A stretch of 56,912 nt of DNA from Bacteroidota bacterium (GCA_023392125.1 JAEVZS010000028.1:1-56912); one strand, 5' to 3'; shown: positions 42,157-51,997, counted from the first letter of the stretch. Translations and numbers: made by a program. The notes: a model not told the origin generated them from the sequence alone.

Positions 42157-42723
42157 TCACCGGGCCGCGAAGACCTGTACAGCATATATTCTGGACTTGG
42201 CAGAATCATAAACCAGAGCAATTCCGGTGTGCGTATAGGTCTTGTCACTGATGTTTTTCAGATGCGGTTTGGATTTCAGCCAGTTGGTGACCAGTTCCTC
42301 AGTCATTTCCTGACAGGTTTTGTAAATCATTTCTTCGCTTTTCCCCCGGATCTGAATAGTTGCCACTGATACATAGGCAACGTTTTCGCCTATGGATTTG
42401 AATTCCCTGTTGTAATGACCTACCCGTTCGACCGGTGTACGAAACTGTGCTTTATTCTGAAAATGATCCAGCTTGCCCTTCTTTTTCAGATAGTCAGCAT
42501 GGAGAAGGGCAGCAGCGTTCAGATCGTCATGAAGGCTGAGCGCTGCGATTTTTTTCTTCTGCCGGAATGAGTTGATGCGATCATTTGTCAGCTGTATCAG
42601 ATAGTTCATATCCGGAGCCTCCGGGTTGAAACGATCTGAAGGTTGCTGAGCCCGTACCTCAGGGCTGACAAGCAGACAAAGCAGAAGCAGTGTCAGCAGA
42701 TAATATGCATGGATCCTGTGCAT
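42157..42723 (-). CDS. CAP/SCP-superfamily exported protein
   Basis: 188 residues: signal peptide (LLTLLLLCLLVSPEVRA), then a CAP domain: LNAAALLHADYLKKK, LDHF, RTPVERVGHY, IGENVAYV, TNWLKSKPHLKNI, YTHTGIALVYDS. It lies 32 bp downstream of the DUF4139 gene on the same strand. Periplasmic or extracellular; role of bacterial CAP proteins is mostly unknown. Confidence 0.85.
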   Translation of the reverse strand: MHRIHAYYLLTLLLLCLLVSPEVRAQQPSDRFNPEAPDMNYLIQLTNDRINSFRQKKKIAALSLHDDLNAAALLHADYLKKKGKLDHFQNKAQFRTPVERVGHYNREFKSIGENVAYVSVATIQIRGKSEEMIYKTCQEMTEELVTNWLKSKPHLKNISDKTYTHTGIALVYDSAKSRIYAVQVFAAR

Positions 42724-42755
42724 GATTTACAGAATAAATATAGCTGTTATAGTGC

Positions 42756-44351
42756 TTATCGCAACCCGGTGACCTGCTTGTTTTTGGGAAACTCCACCGA
42801 GTACCGGAAATCAATCGTTGCAGTCTGCCCGCCCTGTATGGTTTTCTCCCATTCGAGCAGACCGGTAGCGTCCGTCTTTCTGGCTCCGCTTATATCCTGT
42901 GCGTCTACCTTGATCTGGCTGTCCTGGCTTACCGGCAGCTGATCCTGTATCAGTATCTGTATTGGCTGCTTCTTGCTGTTGCGTACACTGATGCGATAGG
43001 CAAACTCCTCCTTGCGTGCAGAGCTGAGCAGTTTCTTGTTTCTGAACTCTTTGAGATTTTCACGTTTTACAATGACATTTTTGTCTACTCCCAGACCAAA
43101 CTGGAGTGTATCATCCGTAGTGTTCAGATTGAGATAGGTTTCGCCCACATAGGTGCCTTCAAAATAGACATTGGCTTTGCCTGACAGCAGGTTTTTATCA
43201 TCGTAGTCGCTGATACGGGCGATCAGATAGGCCGATTCGGATAACTTTGGAACCGCAAAATGTCTGTATTCAGCCTTCAGATTCAGATTTTGAATATCCA
43301 CCAGCTGACCCTTGGACGAAGAAGGAACCGAATAGGGTATGCCAATAGAGTACTCCACCGCCAGCGCAGTTTCCGTTGTTGCGGTAAAGGAAGCTATAGT
43401 AAAAGCCTCGGCTTCCGCGTCCATGGCAGAAACAGCATTATTCAAGCGTTTTTCTCTGGCCTGTGCGGCAACCGGTTTAGGTGGCGGCGCAGGCTGGTAC
43501 ACGGACAGATACCACGGACTCAGTTCCGGCTTTTGTCCGCTTACAGAAGGATTGGCAGTAGACAGTGTAAGCTTTACATTTTTCCATTCCATGCCGGTAT
43601 ACTGGTAGACCATAGCTTTGCAGGCGACCGTGACCGGTTCGCCGACTTCCCGGACACGCAGATCATATACCGGATGCCAGGAAGCATTACCGACAATATA
43701 ATTCAGTTCGAAAGAAGCGTTTGTTTTTGTGGCGGCAGATACTGCCACCTTGATTCTGCCTGCCGGTCCGGCTCCGTTTTTCATGACGGCAAGCTGATTC
43801 CTGATACGTTGTACATTGACAGTCATCGTCTGGATATCCCGTGTGTTTTTCAGAATCTGAAAGCGTATATCAAGCAGGCGCTTACGGAAAAACTCAGCAA
43901 AATACTCCAGATCATCTGTGTCCAGCGGAGCATTTTTTCCACCTATGACCTGGTTGGAAATAAGCATCTGCTCCTCCTTTTGCATGATTTCTTCAAAGTT
44001 TTTGAAGGTGGTGAGCTGAAATTCATAAAACTTCAGCGAGTCTTCCAGCCGCAGATATTCCTTGGTTGGCTGTATGGGCTGCTGATAGTTTTCTTCGTAG
44101 GATACGCCCAGTATAGTGAAACTTCCTTTGCCGGATACCTGTATGCTCCGGGGATCGATACCCTTGGGCAATGCTTCAAAAAGAAGCTCGCTCACACCGG
44201 CCTCAATGCTTGCGGATGCTTCTGAGCTCAGCTGGGCCTGATGCAGAAATACAGTAGCTGTCTTGAGCTCGGGCCGAAGTGTCTTTTCCTGTCCGGAGGC
44301 AGCATGAGTGAGCAATAAAATCGCAGTAAAAAAACAGATGCTTTTTATCAT
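42756..44351 (-). CDS. DUF4139 (MuiA-like) exported protein
   Basis: 531 residues. Signal peptide (ICFFTAILLLTHAASGQ), an N-terminal DUF4140-type domain (VFLHQAQLSSEASASIEAGV), coiled coil (~110-190), then DUF4139 with ASWHPVYDLRV, TGMEWKNVKLTLSTANPS and a GVDKNVIVKRE…NKKLLSS stretch. Related to proteins called mucoidy inhibitor A; function unproven. Forms an operon with the CAP-domain gene. Confidence 0.86.
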   Translation of the reverse strand: MIKSICFFTAILLLTHAASGQEKTLRPELKTATVFLHQAQLSSEASASIEAGVSELLFEALPKGIDPRSIQVSGKGSFTILGVSYEENYQQPIQPTKEYLRLEDSLKFYEFQLTTFKNFEEIMQKEEQMLISNQVIGGKNAPLDTDDLEYFAEFFRKRLLDIRFQILKNTRDIQTMTVNVQRIRNQLAVMKNGAGPAGRIKVAVSAATKTNASFELNYIVGNASWHPVYDLRVREVGEPVTVACKAMVYQYTGMEWKNVKLTLSTANPSVSGQKPELSPWYLSVYQPAPPPKPVAAQAREKRLNNAVSAMDAEAEAFTIASFTATTETALAVEYSIGIPYSVPSSSKGQLVDIQNLNLKAEYRHFAVPKLSESAYLIARISDYDDKNLLSGKANVYFEGTYVGETYLNLNTTDDTLQFGLGVDKNVIVKRENLKEFRNKKLLSSARKEEFAYRISVRNSKKQPIQILIQDQLPVSQDSQIKVDAQDISGARKTDATGLLEWEKTIQGGQTATIDFRYSVEFPKNKQVTGLR

Positions 44352-44452
44352 ATTTGTATGTTTGTCCGAATTATCGGAGTTTTGTTCGAATAAAAGACAC
44401 TTGAAATTTATACTTCAAACGATTAAAAGCAAAAAAAAATATTAACATCATA

Positions 44453-45523
44453 ATGTATAGTTACGATCATTTGCTGGACTTTTCCAGAGAGGTATTTGTC
44501 AGAATGGGCTGTTCTGAAACAGATGCGAATCTGGCTGCCACAACGCTTTTGTCGGCAGATTTGCGGGGAGTGGACTCACACGGAGTAGCACGACTGAGCG
44601 GATATGTACGTCTGTGGGAAGCAGGTCGTATCAATACCCGGCCGGATATACGGATTGTACATCAGACTCCCAGCACAGCCGTAGTGGATGGCGATGCCGG
44701 ACTTGGCCTGGTGGTGGGTCCCCGGGCTATGGAGATTACCATCGAAAAAGCTTCCAGCGTGGGAACAGGCTGGGTATCGGTCAAAAACTCCAATCATTAT
44801 GGTATAGCGGGCTATCATGCCATGAAAGCGCTGACCTCCGATATGATCGGTATTGCCATGACCAATGCCAGTCCGCTGGTAGCGCCTACGTTTTCGCTGG
44901 AACGCATGCTGGGAACCAATCCCATAGCGGTAGCTATTCCGGCAGGAGAGGAGCCGCCTTTTGTCGCGGATTTTGCTACAACAACGGCTGCCAATGGCAA
45001 GCTGGAAATATTGCAGCGCAAGGACCAGGATGCTCCTGAGGGCTGGATTCAGGACAAAGAAGGATATTTTACGACCGATGCCCATGCACTGAAGAGCGGT
45101 GGCGCATTGTTGCCGTTGGGCGGAGACAGAGAGCACGGAAGCCACAAAGGTTATTGTCTTGGGGCTATTGTTGATATATTTTCCGCGGTATTGTCCGGAG
45201 CCAATTATGGTCCCTGGGCGCCGCCGTTTGTCAGCTTTCTGCCTCTGGCGCCGGATCCGGTAGGCGAAGGACTGGGGCATTTCTTTGGCGCCATGCGGGT
45301 AGATGCTTTCCGTCCCAAAGAAGATTTTCTGTTTCATATGGACAAATGGATAAGACGTTTCCGTTCGGCTACACCGGTACCGGGGCAGGAGCGTGTTGAG
45401 ATTCCGGGCGATCAGGAACGGATTATTCAGGCGCAGCGAATCGAAGAGGGCATCCCTTTGCTGGAACCGGTCATAAAGGATCTGATCGAAACCGGGAAAA
45501 AATTTGAGGTGGCCTTTGAGTAG
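44453..45523 (+). CDS. Ldh-family oxidoreductase (malate/L-lactate/ureidoglycolate type)
   Basis: 356 residues of the YlbC/AllD/ComC family: ADLRGVDSHGVARLSGYV, VSVKNSNHYGIAGYHAMKAL, MTNASPLVAPTF…MLGTNPIAVAIP and HKGYCLGAIVDIFSAVLSG. NAD(P)-dependent dehydrogenase of 2-hydroxy acids; substrate not predictable. Monocistronic, divergent from the DUF4139 gene with ~100 bp between. Confidence 0.9.
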   Translation: MYSYDHLLDFSREVFVRMGCSETDANLAATTLLSADLRGVDSHGVARLSGYVRLWEAGRINTRPDIRIVHQTPSTAVVDGDAGLGLVVGPRAMEITIEKASSVGTGWVSVKNSNHYGIAGYHAMKALTSDMIGIAMTNASPLVAPTFSLERMLGTNPIAVAIPAGEEPPFVADFATTTAANGKLEILQRKDQDAPEGWIQDKEGYFTTDAHALKSGGALLPLGGDREHGSHKGYCLGAIVDIFSAVLSGANYGPWAPPFVSFLPLAPDPVGEGLGHFFGAMRVDAFRPKEDFLFHMDKWIRRFRSATPVPGQERVEIPGDQERIIQAQRIEEGIPLLEPVIKDLIETGKKFEVAFE

Positions 45524-45744
45524 AGGTTAGCATGGCAGGAAAGAGCGTTTCCCGAAGCGCTGAAGGAGCTGAGCTGAATTGTCGCGGAACGGCCGGCTTG
45601 TTCTGCCTGATGGCTGTCATTGATCATGAGCTCGGTCGGAAATTTATGCTACAGCAGTCCGGTTAGCTATACTACGATCGGATAGCACAAATAGCAGGGA
45701 GTGGAGTTTTGCCGTATTATATAAAAATTGTGTATTTTTCGTAA
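45524..45744. other. Intergenic region after Ldh gene
   Basis: 221 bp. I see no gene or clear terminator; together with the adjacent relic it makes about 630 bp without an intact gene. Confidence 0.4.
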
Positions 45745-46154
45745 AAAGGAAAACAGAAAATTAATGGCGGTTGCAAAAATCGCTTCATCAAAGGCAATAC
45801 GATCATCTGTTGCGCTGGCCTGACGTATACGATTATTGAGGACAGGAAAGTGGTGGCCGTTAGTCCGGATAATACGGAAAGAGTTATAAAATCATTGCCT
45901 GAACCGGAATTGATCTTTCCGGACTGAAAAAAGGGATGGTTCTAAAGCTTAAGTAACGGTGAGCGGGCCTCGGTTAAGGTTTTTTGCCGGTCCGAACGGT
46001 TTGGGAAAAAGTACAGGACCGGATTTTTTTAAATGCTGATCTGATAGAGCATGAGCTCTCTACCAGAGGTTTTATCGGTCTGAATGATTACGAATTATGT
46101 CCGGACCAAAACGATCCGGATGTATACTACCTGGCTTCTGACGATTCCCTCTAA
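45745..46154 (+). pseudogene. Relic of a zeta-toxin-like kinase module
   Basis: Three decayed plus-strand frames. 45745-45927 is an ATG-less frame with FIKGNTIICCAGLTYTIIED and SLPEPELIFPD, like a small partner protein. 45971-46015 encodes RLRFFAGPNGLGKST, a P-loop of the zeta-toxin/AAA type (usually GPNGSGKST). 46032-46154, one frame over, encodes NADLIEHELSTRGFIGLNDY, matching the NAD-x-IE…GFI-x-L-x-DY block that follows in zeta-type kinases. About 30 residues between P-loop and NAD block, and the whole C-terminus, are missing. The end overlaps the stop of the next, minus-strand gene. Confidence 0.6.
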
Positions 46155-46585
46155 AACTTATTGGCCATATCCCAGTACTTGTCTGCCAGCTCATGCAGCA
46201 CATCAAAGTTCATTCGTTCAAAGTTTTCATCATAGATTTTGACCTCATCAGCTGTGAGGTACAGATTGCCGCCGGAGTAGGTATGAGAACAGTTGGAATA
46301 GATCTTGACCTTGTCGTACAGGTATTCTGCGCCGAGCATATCAGGCTTGAAGCTTTCGATCAGCCTGAGATCACAGATCCGGTTGGACTCTTCGTCCCAG
46401 GGGATGAAGTAAAATTCGGATACATTTTTTAACGTCCCGTAAAAGTGCTTTGAACCGGGAATCAGCATGTCTGCAAGATAGGCGCATTCTATCTTGAAGT
46501 TAATATCATTTCCAATCCTTGAAAATTCTTCAAAGTATCCTTCATAGAATATGGAAAGAATATCTCTGACCTTTTTGGAATCCAT
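46151..46585 (-). CDS. Conserved-looking small soluble protein
   Basis: 144 residues, acidic and aromatic-rich (FYEGYFEEFSRI, FYFIPWDEESNRICDLR, MNFDVLHELADKYWDM). No signal peptide or membrane segment. No family recognised; size and composition fit immunity-type or SMI1-like proteins, but no toxin partner is intact nearby except the zeta-like relic. It starts 19 bp after the glycoside hydrolase gene and may be co-transcribed. Confidence 0.6.
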   Translation of the reverse strand: MDSKKVRDILSIFYEGYFEEFSRIGNDINFKIECAYLADMLIPGSKHFYGTLKNVSEFYFIPWDEESNRICDLRLIESFKPDMLGAEYLYDKVKIYSNCSHTYSGGNLYLTADEVKIYDENFERMNFDVLHELADKYWDMANKF

Positions 46586-46604
46586 GAAAACGCTTTTTAT
46601 TCTG

Positions 46605-49145
46605 TCATTCTACATAAACTTCATAAACAAATGTATTGCCCTGAGACAGATCAAAGAGGGCCTTGCCCTCCGCTGTCGTTAAAGCAACCGGCGTCACTTG
46701 TTCGCCAGATAAATAAATCGGTTTTATCCGGATTTGTTTGCCTCCGGATTTAAATTCTATACTGCCTTCTGCCCGCTGGGCCAGTACCGGCAATTCACCG
46801 TGCTGGAGCAGTCCGGTCCGGTTTCTGTTGTATTTTTGTCCCGTCATTTTTACGGGAGTCGTTACGACCAGATAAAGGAAAGACGTCTCGGACAAAGGCT
46901 TTCCGGTGGCTGATACGACAAACAGACTGATCCAGTCATTCTGTATCTGTGCGCTGAAAAAGGGAAAATCCCAGCGCTGATCTTTCAGACTGCCTTCCAT
47001 GCCCTGTATATAAGGCGTATTGATCCGGAAAATCCCTTTTTTGTAATTCAGCTCCAGCTCTCCGGTTTCACTAAGGATAAGCCCGCTGTCTTTTTTATAA
47101 TATGCCGAATCCTCTGCATACGCTGTTATTGTACCGTTTTTGTCGTATACTTTGGCTACCCGGGTGATGTAGGGAAGATAATAATTCTTTTCGAGAAAAT
47201 CATCATAAAGGGGCAGCTTGCCGAGCTGTTCCTGACTGACAGGAATCTCGGCTATGCCAGGCGCTTCTTTTACAAAGCGGTTGAGAAACAGAGGTGCGGC
47301 AACCACACACTGTGCCAGCTGATCAGGATCCCCGGACATGCTGAAGCTTGTCAGCGCTGAAGAGCCAGGGGTGTTAAGCCCGAATTCAAACTGCATAAGG
47401 GCGTCCATACCCTGCAGACTGGCATAGGCAGCAATAAAGGGTGCGCCTTCCAGCCGGTATTCGTTGGGATAGCAATAGTTGTATTCCGTGATCATGATTG
47501 GTTTACCCTTCCAGGCGAAACGGGCCGTATTGCCGATCACGTTGCCGGCCGGATTACGCAGCATGGAGGTATTGTTGATGGGGGCATAGACAATACGCGA
47601 CCAGTCATCGTTGATTTTCCATACCTGCGGATGATCCCAGTAGGCATTGGTAATAATCATGTCCAGAAGACTGTTGCTGTACTGATTGGCGAGTATCGGT
47701 ATCGGAAAATTGCTTCCGGCGAGCAGGCAGCGCACCCCTACATTTTTTCGGAGATACTGATACATGTCGTTGTAGTACTTTTTCTCCACATCCGACAAAA
47801 AAGCGATGGTTTCGTCAAGGTTTCCGCCTATTCCTTTTCGCTCCAGCCGGCTTCCGCCCGCAGAATAGTCTATTTTCAGCTCGGCCAGCTTTTTTCCGGG
47901 ATATTTTTTTTCAAACTGCTTTTGCAGCATGGCCCGGTATTCCGGAGTCAGTATATCACCCTGAAAATGTACAAATACGGATGATTCATTAATAAATTCG
48001 GAAGCGATAACAGCCGGTTCGTTTTTGTAAGCTATGCCGGTGTACGGATTGACGTGGTCAAACAATTGCCGGGCATATTCTTTCTGAAGCCGGATCAGGT
48101 CCGGATCGAAATAGGCTACCTGCTTGCCGCCCAGGTCCGGCTGTTGTCTATAGATCCCGTCGGTGGCGGAAAACTGGCGATGTACCAGCAAATCCATAAA
48201 TATGTATATCCCTTTTTGCTTTAGCTGCCAGATCAGATAGTCCAGCTTTTTCATGGATTCTGCGGACAGCTCGCGGGTTCCGGCCTGATTTCCGAATATA
48301 TTGGGCAATGCCCATGGTGCGTCCATGTGGTGCAGGCGCACCAGATTGACTCCCATGCGGGCAAGTCTTTTGGCCAGCGTATCAGCCTGGGGCTGTTCCG
48401 GAAAGCAGGAGCCGGCTGTAAGGTTTGTGCCCCAGAATCGGGCTTCGGTACCGTTTTCGAATACAAGCCGGTCGTCCTGAGCACGCAGGAATCCGTGTTT
48501 ACCGGCCGGAGTGTCCAGAAGCCCGGACCAGTCAGCGTAATGGGCGGCGCTTCCGTCGGCAGGCACGGCTACCGGGTACCAGCTGCCCTGATCAGCCGGA
48601 CCTTTGGGCGGCGCAGCGGGACCAAGTTTTTTTCCTTCATGCTGAAAAGTAAGGTACAGATCATCAAACCATGCCGTACCGGTTGCATTGCCTATGACCG
48701 TCAGTACCTTGACATAAGCAGCTCCCTCAGGTACTTTGTATTCCCTGCGAAAGTAGGTCCAGTCTGTGGTACCCCGAGCTTCTCCGGTTACCAGCTGATA
48801 GCCGCCGGTCAGTTCCATAGAGGTATTTAGAAACTCAAGTGTAATCCTGGCCATTTCCCATGCTTGCTTTCCTTTTACCACATCCAGGGTGCGAAGCCAG
48901 CCTGAAAGCTCCGCACGGCTGGCTTTGTCCGGCAGAGGCACGATCTGGTGCGCACCGGTCCATTTCGCCTCTTCCGTAGTTACACGCAGACTGTAAGAAC
49001 CGCTGCGGGCTTCGGATGAAAGCGCACCACCCCACATTTCCCAGTCGCTTTCTCCGCTTTCAAAGTCGTGATTGTAAAGAGCGTTTTGAGCAATTCCTGC
49101 ATGCAGACAGGAAACCAGCAGAACCGGAAGAAAAAAATGCTTCAT
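46605..49145 (-). CDS. Secreted glycoside hydrolase, clan GH-A type
   Basis: 846 residues. Signal peptide (FFLPVLLVSCLHAGIAQ), N-terminal CBM4_9-like beta domain (~21-170), then a TIM barrel with VNLVRLHHMDAPWALPN, the acid/base in EFINES (E387) and the nucleophile in ITEYNY (E554), followed by C-terminal beta-sheet domains (~680-846). Acts on an unknown glycan, outside the inner membrane. No SusC/D pair is nearby, so it is not part of a standard polysaccharide utilisation locus. No sorting tail is obvious. Confidence 0.85.
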   Translation of the reverse strand: MKHFFLPVLLVSCLHAGIAQNALYNHDFESGESDWEMWGGALSSEARSGSYSLRVTTEEAKWTGAHQIVPLPDKASRAELSGWLRTLDVVKGKQAWEMARITLEFLNTSMELTGGYQLVTGEARGTTDWTYFRREYKVPEGAAYVKVLTVIGNATGTAWFDDLYLTFQHEGKKLGPAAPPKGPADQGSWYPVAVPADGSAAHYADWSGLLDTPAGKHGFLRAQDDRLVFENGTEARFWGTNLTAGSCFPEQPQADTLAKRLARMGVNLVRLHHMDAPWALPNIFGNQAGTRELSAESMKKLDYLIWQLKQKGIYIFMDLLVHRQFSATDGIYRQQPDLGGKQVAYFDPDLIRLQKEYARQLFDHVNPYTGIAYKNEPAVIASEFINESSVFVHFQGDILTPEYRAMLQKQFEKKYPGKKLAELKIDYSAGGSRLERKGIGGNLDETIAFLSDVEKKYYNDMYQYLRKNVGVRCLLAGSNFPIPILANQYSNSLLDMIITNAYWDHPQVWKINDDWSRIVYAPINNTSMLRNPAGNVIGNTARFAWKGKPIMITEYNYCYPNEYRLEGAPFIAAYASLQGMDALMQFEFGLNTPGSSALTSFSMSGDPDQLAQCVVAAPLFLNRFVKEAPGIAEIPVSQEQLGKLPLYDDFLEKNYYLPYITRVAKVYDKNGTITAYAEDSAYYKKDSGLILSETGELELNYKKGIFRINTPYIQGMEGSLKDQRWDFPFFSAQIQNDWISLFVVSATGKPLSETSFLYLVVTTPVKMTGQKYNRNRTGLLQHGELPVLAQRAEGSIEFKSGGKQIRIKPIYLSGEQVTPVALTTAEGKALFDLSQGNTFVYEVYVE

Positions 49146-49300
49146 TAGACTTTATAATGTGTAAAAATGCTTCAAATCCAGTGTAAAATAGCGATTTTTT
49201 TTATTCAGGCTGCAAAAACTAACACACAAATATTAGGTTATTACCATATATTTTGTTTCATTGTATGGATAGGTAAAGGTAATTTTAAACCATTTTTTGC

Positions 49301-51511
49301 ATGTCAAAGACCATTATTGTATCAAACCGTTTACCAGTCAGTATATCCCGCAATCAGGACAATGAGTTGGAGTATAAGCCCAGTGCCGGTGGTCTGGCCA
49401 CTGGTTTAGGTTCTATTTACAAGCAGGGCGATAATATCTGGATCGGCTGGCCTGGTATCTATCTGGAGAGTGAGGAAGAAGAAAAAGAGGTAGTCTGCGA
49501 GCTTAAAAAAGAAAATATGGCCCCCGTATATCTTACGCAGGAGGATATTGAGCTTTTTTACGAGGGTTTCAGCAACTCGACCTTGTGGCCTTTGTTTCAT
49601 TATGTACCCAAATATGCACAGATTCAGGAGTCTTTCTGGGATTCCTATAAAAAAGTCAACGACGAGTTTGCCCGGGCGGTACTGGAGCTTGCCGAACCGG
49701 ATGATCTTATATGGATTCATGACTATCAGCTTCTGCTGCTGCCCAAGCTGATCAGGGATGAGCTTCCTAACGCTACCATAGGATTTTTCCAGCATATACC
49801 TTTTCCCAGCTATGAAATATTCCGGATACTGCCCTGGCGAAGAGAGCTGCTCAACGGGATGGTAGGCGCCGACCTGATCGGGTTTCATACCTTTGATGAT
49901 GTACGTCACTTTCTGAGTGCAGCCAGCCGGATTATAGGTCTCGATAATAAAATGGGGCAGATCAGGGTCAAGCACCGGGTGGTCCAGATCGACTCTTTCC
50001 CGATGGGAATTGACTACGAAAAATTTGTCAATGAGCTGGGCTCGGAAAAAGTCATTGAAGAAGTAGAAAACTATAAGCATTATCTGGGCAATAAAAAGCT
50101 GATCATATCCATTGACCGTCTGGATTATTCCAAGGGGATTCCGGAACGGCTGAGAGCTTTTGATCTGTTTCTGGAGCAGTATCCGGAGTATCGAGAGCAG
50201 GTATCGCTCGTGATGGTGGTGGTGCCGTCCAGGGATCAGGTGGATCTCTACCGGAAACTGAAAAATGAAATCGATGAGCTGGTCGGAAGGATTAACGGTA
50301 AATACGGCAACCTGACCTGGATGCCGATCCATTATTTTTACAGGGGATTTCCTTTTCATACCATTGTTGCTTTTTATACCATGTCCGATATTGCGCTGGT
50401 CACTCCTTTGAGGGATGGTATGAATCTGGTCTGCAAGGAGTTTATCGCCAGCAAGACGGACAAAAACGGAGTGCTGATACTGAGTGAGATGGCTGGTGCA
50501 TCCAAAGAGCTGTCAGAAGCGTTGATCATCAATCCGTTTGATATTAATGAAATGGTCTATGCGCTCTATCAGGCCTGTATTATGCCGGAAGATGAGCAGC
50601 ACAGGCGTATCGAGGAGCTGCAGCATATTGTGCGGCGTTATGATATACACAACTGGGTACAGCTGTTCATGAAGCGGCTCGACAGTACCAAAGAGCGTCA
50701 GGGCGAGCTGGAAGTAAAGCGTTTTACACGCTCTTTGCAGACCGGTATGGTACAGCATTATAAAAATGCCAGGAAGCGGATTCTTTTTCTGGATTATGAC
50801 GGTACGCTGATGCCTTTCAACAAGGATCCGGAAAAAGTACGTCCCGACAGTCAGCTGCTGGATATTCTCGATAAAATATGCAGTGATGAAGACAATACGG
50901 TTGTCATTGTCAGTGGCCGGGACAAGGAATCGCTGGATCAGTGGCTGGGACATCTACGGGCCGATATGATTGCCGAGCATGGCGTATGGCTGAAAGAAAA
51001 CCGGCCTTACTGGAGCCTGTTTGACTATATCACGGATGAATGGAAAGGAGAGATCAAGCCCATACTGGAGATGTATGTAGACCGTACTCCGGGATCCTTT
51101 ATAGAGCACAAAGACTATTCGCTGGTCTGGCATTTCAGAAAAGCAGATATTGCCTTCGGAGAGCTTCGTTCCCGTGAGCTGATCAATCATCTGCAGATCA
51201 TGCTTACCAACAGCAATATCCGGATTCTGGAAGGCAATAAGGTTGTAGAGATCAAAAATTCGGAGATCAACAAGGGGCGTGCCGCCCTCAAATGGCTGCA
51301 GGAAGAATATGATTTTATTATGGCCGTGGGGGATGACTGGACGGATGAAGATACCTTTCAGGTGATGCCGGAATCGGCCTATACCATCAAGGTCGGATTT
51401 TCACCGACCAATGCCCGTTATAACATAGAGTCGCATGAGGATTTGCGGAACCTGCTGAATCTGCTGGCAGAAGAAACAGCCGAAAGTATTGGCGCCGGAC
51501 AAAAAAAATAA
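49301..51511 (+). CDS. otsAB: Bifunctional trehalose-6-phosphate synthase/phosphatase
   Basis: 736 residues. The N-terminal GT20 half (~1-465) has SNRLPVSI, GGLATGLGS, WIHDYQLLLLP, GFFQHIPFPS, DRLDYSKGIPERL and PLRDGMNLVCKEF, the UDP-glucose/glucose-6-phosphate synthase blocks. The C-terminal HAD half starts with ILFLDYDGTLMPF (D498, D500) and includes AVGDDWTDEDTF. It makes trehalose from UDP-glucose and glucose 6-phosphate in two steps on one chain; trehalose protects against osmotic and drying stress. The terminator hairpin contains its stop codon. Confidence 0.95.
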   Translation: MSKTIIVSNRLPVSISRNQDNELEYKPSAGGLATGLGSIYKQGDNIWIGWPGIYLESEEEEKEVVCELKKENMAPVYLTQEDIELFYEGFSNSTLWPLFHYVPKYAQIQESFWDSYKKVNDEFARAVLELAEPDDLIWIHDYQLLLLPKLIRDELPNATIGFFQHIPFPSYEIFRILPWRRELLNGMVGADLIGFHTFDDVRHFLSAASRIIGLDNKMGQIRVKHRVVQIDSFPMGIDYEKFVNELGSEKVIEEVENYKHYLGNKKLIISIDRLDYSKGIPERLRAFDLFLEQYPEYREQVSLVMVVVPSRDQVDLYRKLKNEIDELVGRINGKYGNLTWMPIHYFYRGFPFHTIVAFYTMSDIALVTPLRDGMNLVCKEFIASKTDKNGVLILSEMAGASKELSEALIINPFDINEMVYALYQACIMPEDEQHRRIEELQHIVRRYDIHNWVQLFMKRLDSTKERQGELEVKRFTRSLQTGMVQHYKNARKRILFLDYDGTLMPFNKDPEKVRPDSQLLDILDKICSDEDNTVVIVSGRDKESLDQWLGHLRADMIAEHGVWLKENRPYWSLFDYITDEWKGEIKPILEMYVDRTPGSFIEHKDYSLVWHFRKADIAFGELRSRELINHLQIMLTNSNIRILEGNKVVEIKNSEINKGRAALKWLQEEYDFIMAVGDDWTDEDTFQVMPESAYTIKVGFSPTNARYNIESHEDLRNLLNLLAEETAESIGAGQKK

Positions 51512-51532
51512 CACCGGCTACGGTGTTATTTT
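51505..51532. terminator. Bidirectional terminator containing both stop codons
   Basis: Perfect 12-bp stem AAAATAACACCG / CGGTGTTATTTT with loop GCTA. The otsAB TAA (51509-51511) lies in the left arm and the rrf2 TAG (51520-51518, minus strand) in the loop. A- and T-tracts suit both directions. Confidence 0.88.
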
Positions 51533-51997
51533 CTGGTTTTTGGAGGAAGTCTCTTCAGGTGCCTTTAACGATTCCCTGGACTGTTCAAATGAAACAATAT
51601 CTGCCAGCGTATTTTTCTTCAGAAGATTTACTGTTTCTTCTTTTACTTCCATAAAGACGTTTCGGATACCACAGGATTCTTCGTCTTTACATTCATCGCA
51701 GCGTTCATAGTATTTGTAGCTTACGCAGGGCAGCAGCGCTATCGCTCCGTCAAACAGCCGCACTATGGTGGCGAGGTTTACCTCGCCGGGTGGTTTGATC
51801 AGGTAATAGCCGCCGCCTTTGCCTTTTTTGCTGTTCAGGATACCGGCGTTGCGCAGGTCCAGAAGGATCGCTTCAAGAAATTTTTTCGGGATTTTCTCCT
51901 CTTCCGCAATTGCGCTGATCAGGATAGGGCCCTGATCGTATTTTCTTGCCAGATTTACCAGCGCGTTAATAGCGTATTTGGCTTTTTTAGAAAGCAT
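51518..51997 (-). CDS. Rrf2-family transcriptional regulator
   Basis: 159 residues. HTH (KKAKYAINALVNLARKY … KKFLEAILLDLRNAG), wing SKKGKGGGYYL, and cysteines C91, C100, C103 and C109 (C-x8-C-x2-C-x5-C), unlike the CX6CX5C of the other Rrf2 protein here. This is the type often linked with cysteine/sulfur metabolism in Bacteroidota, but no such genes are adjacent. No copy of the GACAAATTTGTC palindrome is seen near it. Confidence 0.87.
   Translation of the reverse strand: MLSKKAKYAINALVNLARKYDQGPILISAIAEEEKIPKKFLEAILLDLRNAGILNSKKGKGGGYYLIKPPGEVNLATIVRLFDGAIALLPCVSYKYYERCDECKDEESCGIRNVFMEVKEETVNLLKKNTLADIVSFEQSRESLKAPEETSSKNQKITP

Noticed and set aside
43260..44225. 321-codon plus-strand frame opposite the DUF4139 gene
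   Set aside because: Antisense shadow of a gene with signal peptide and clear domains.
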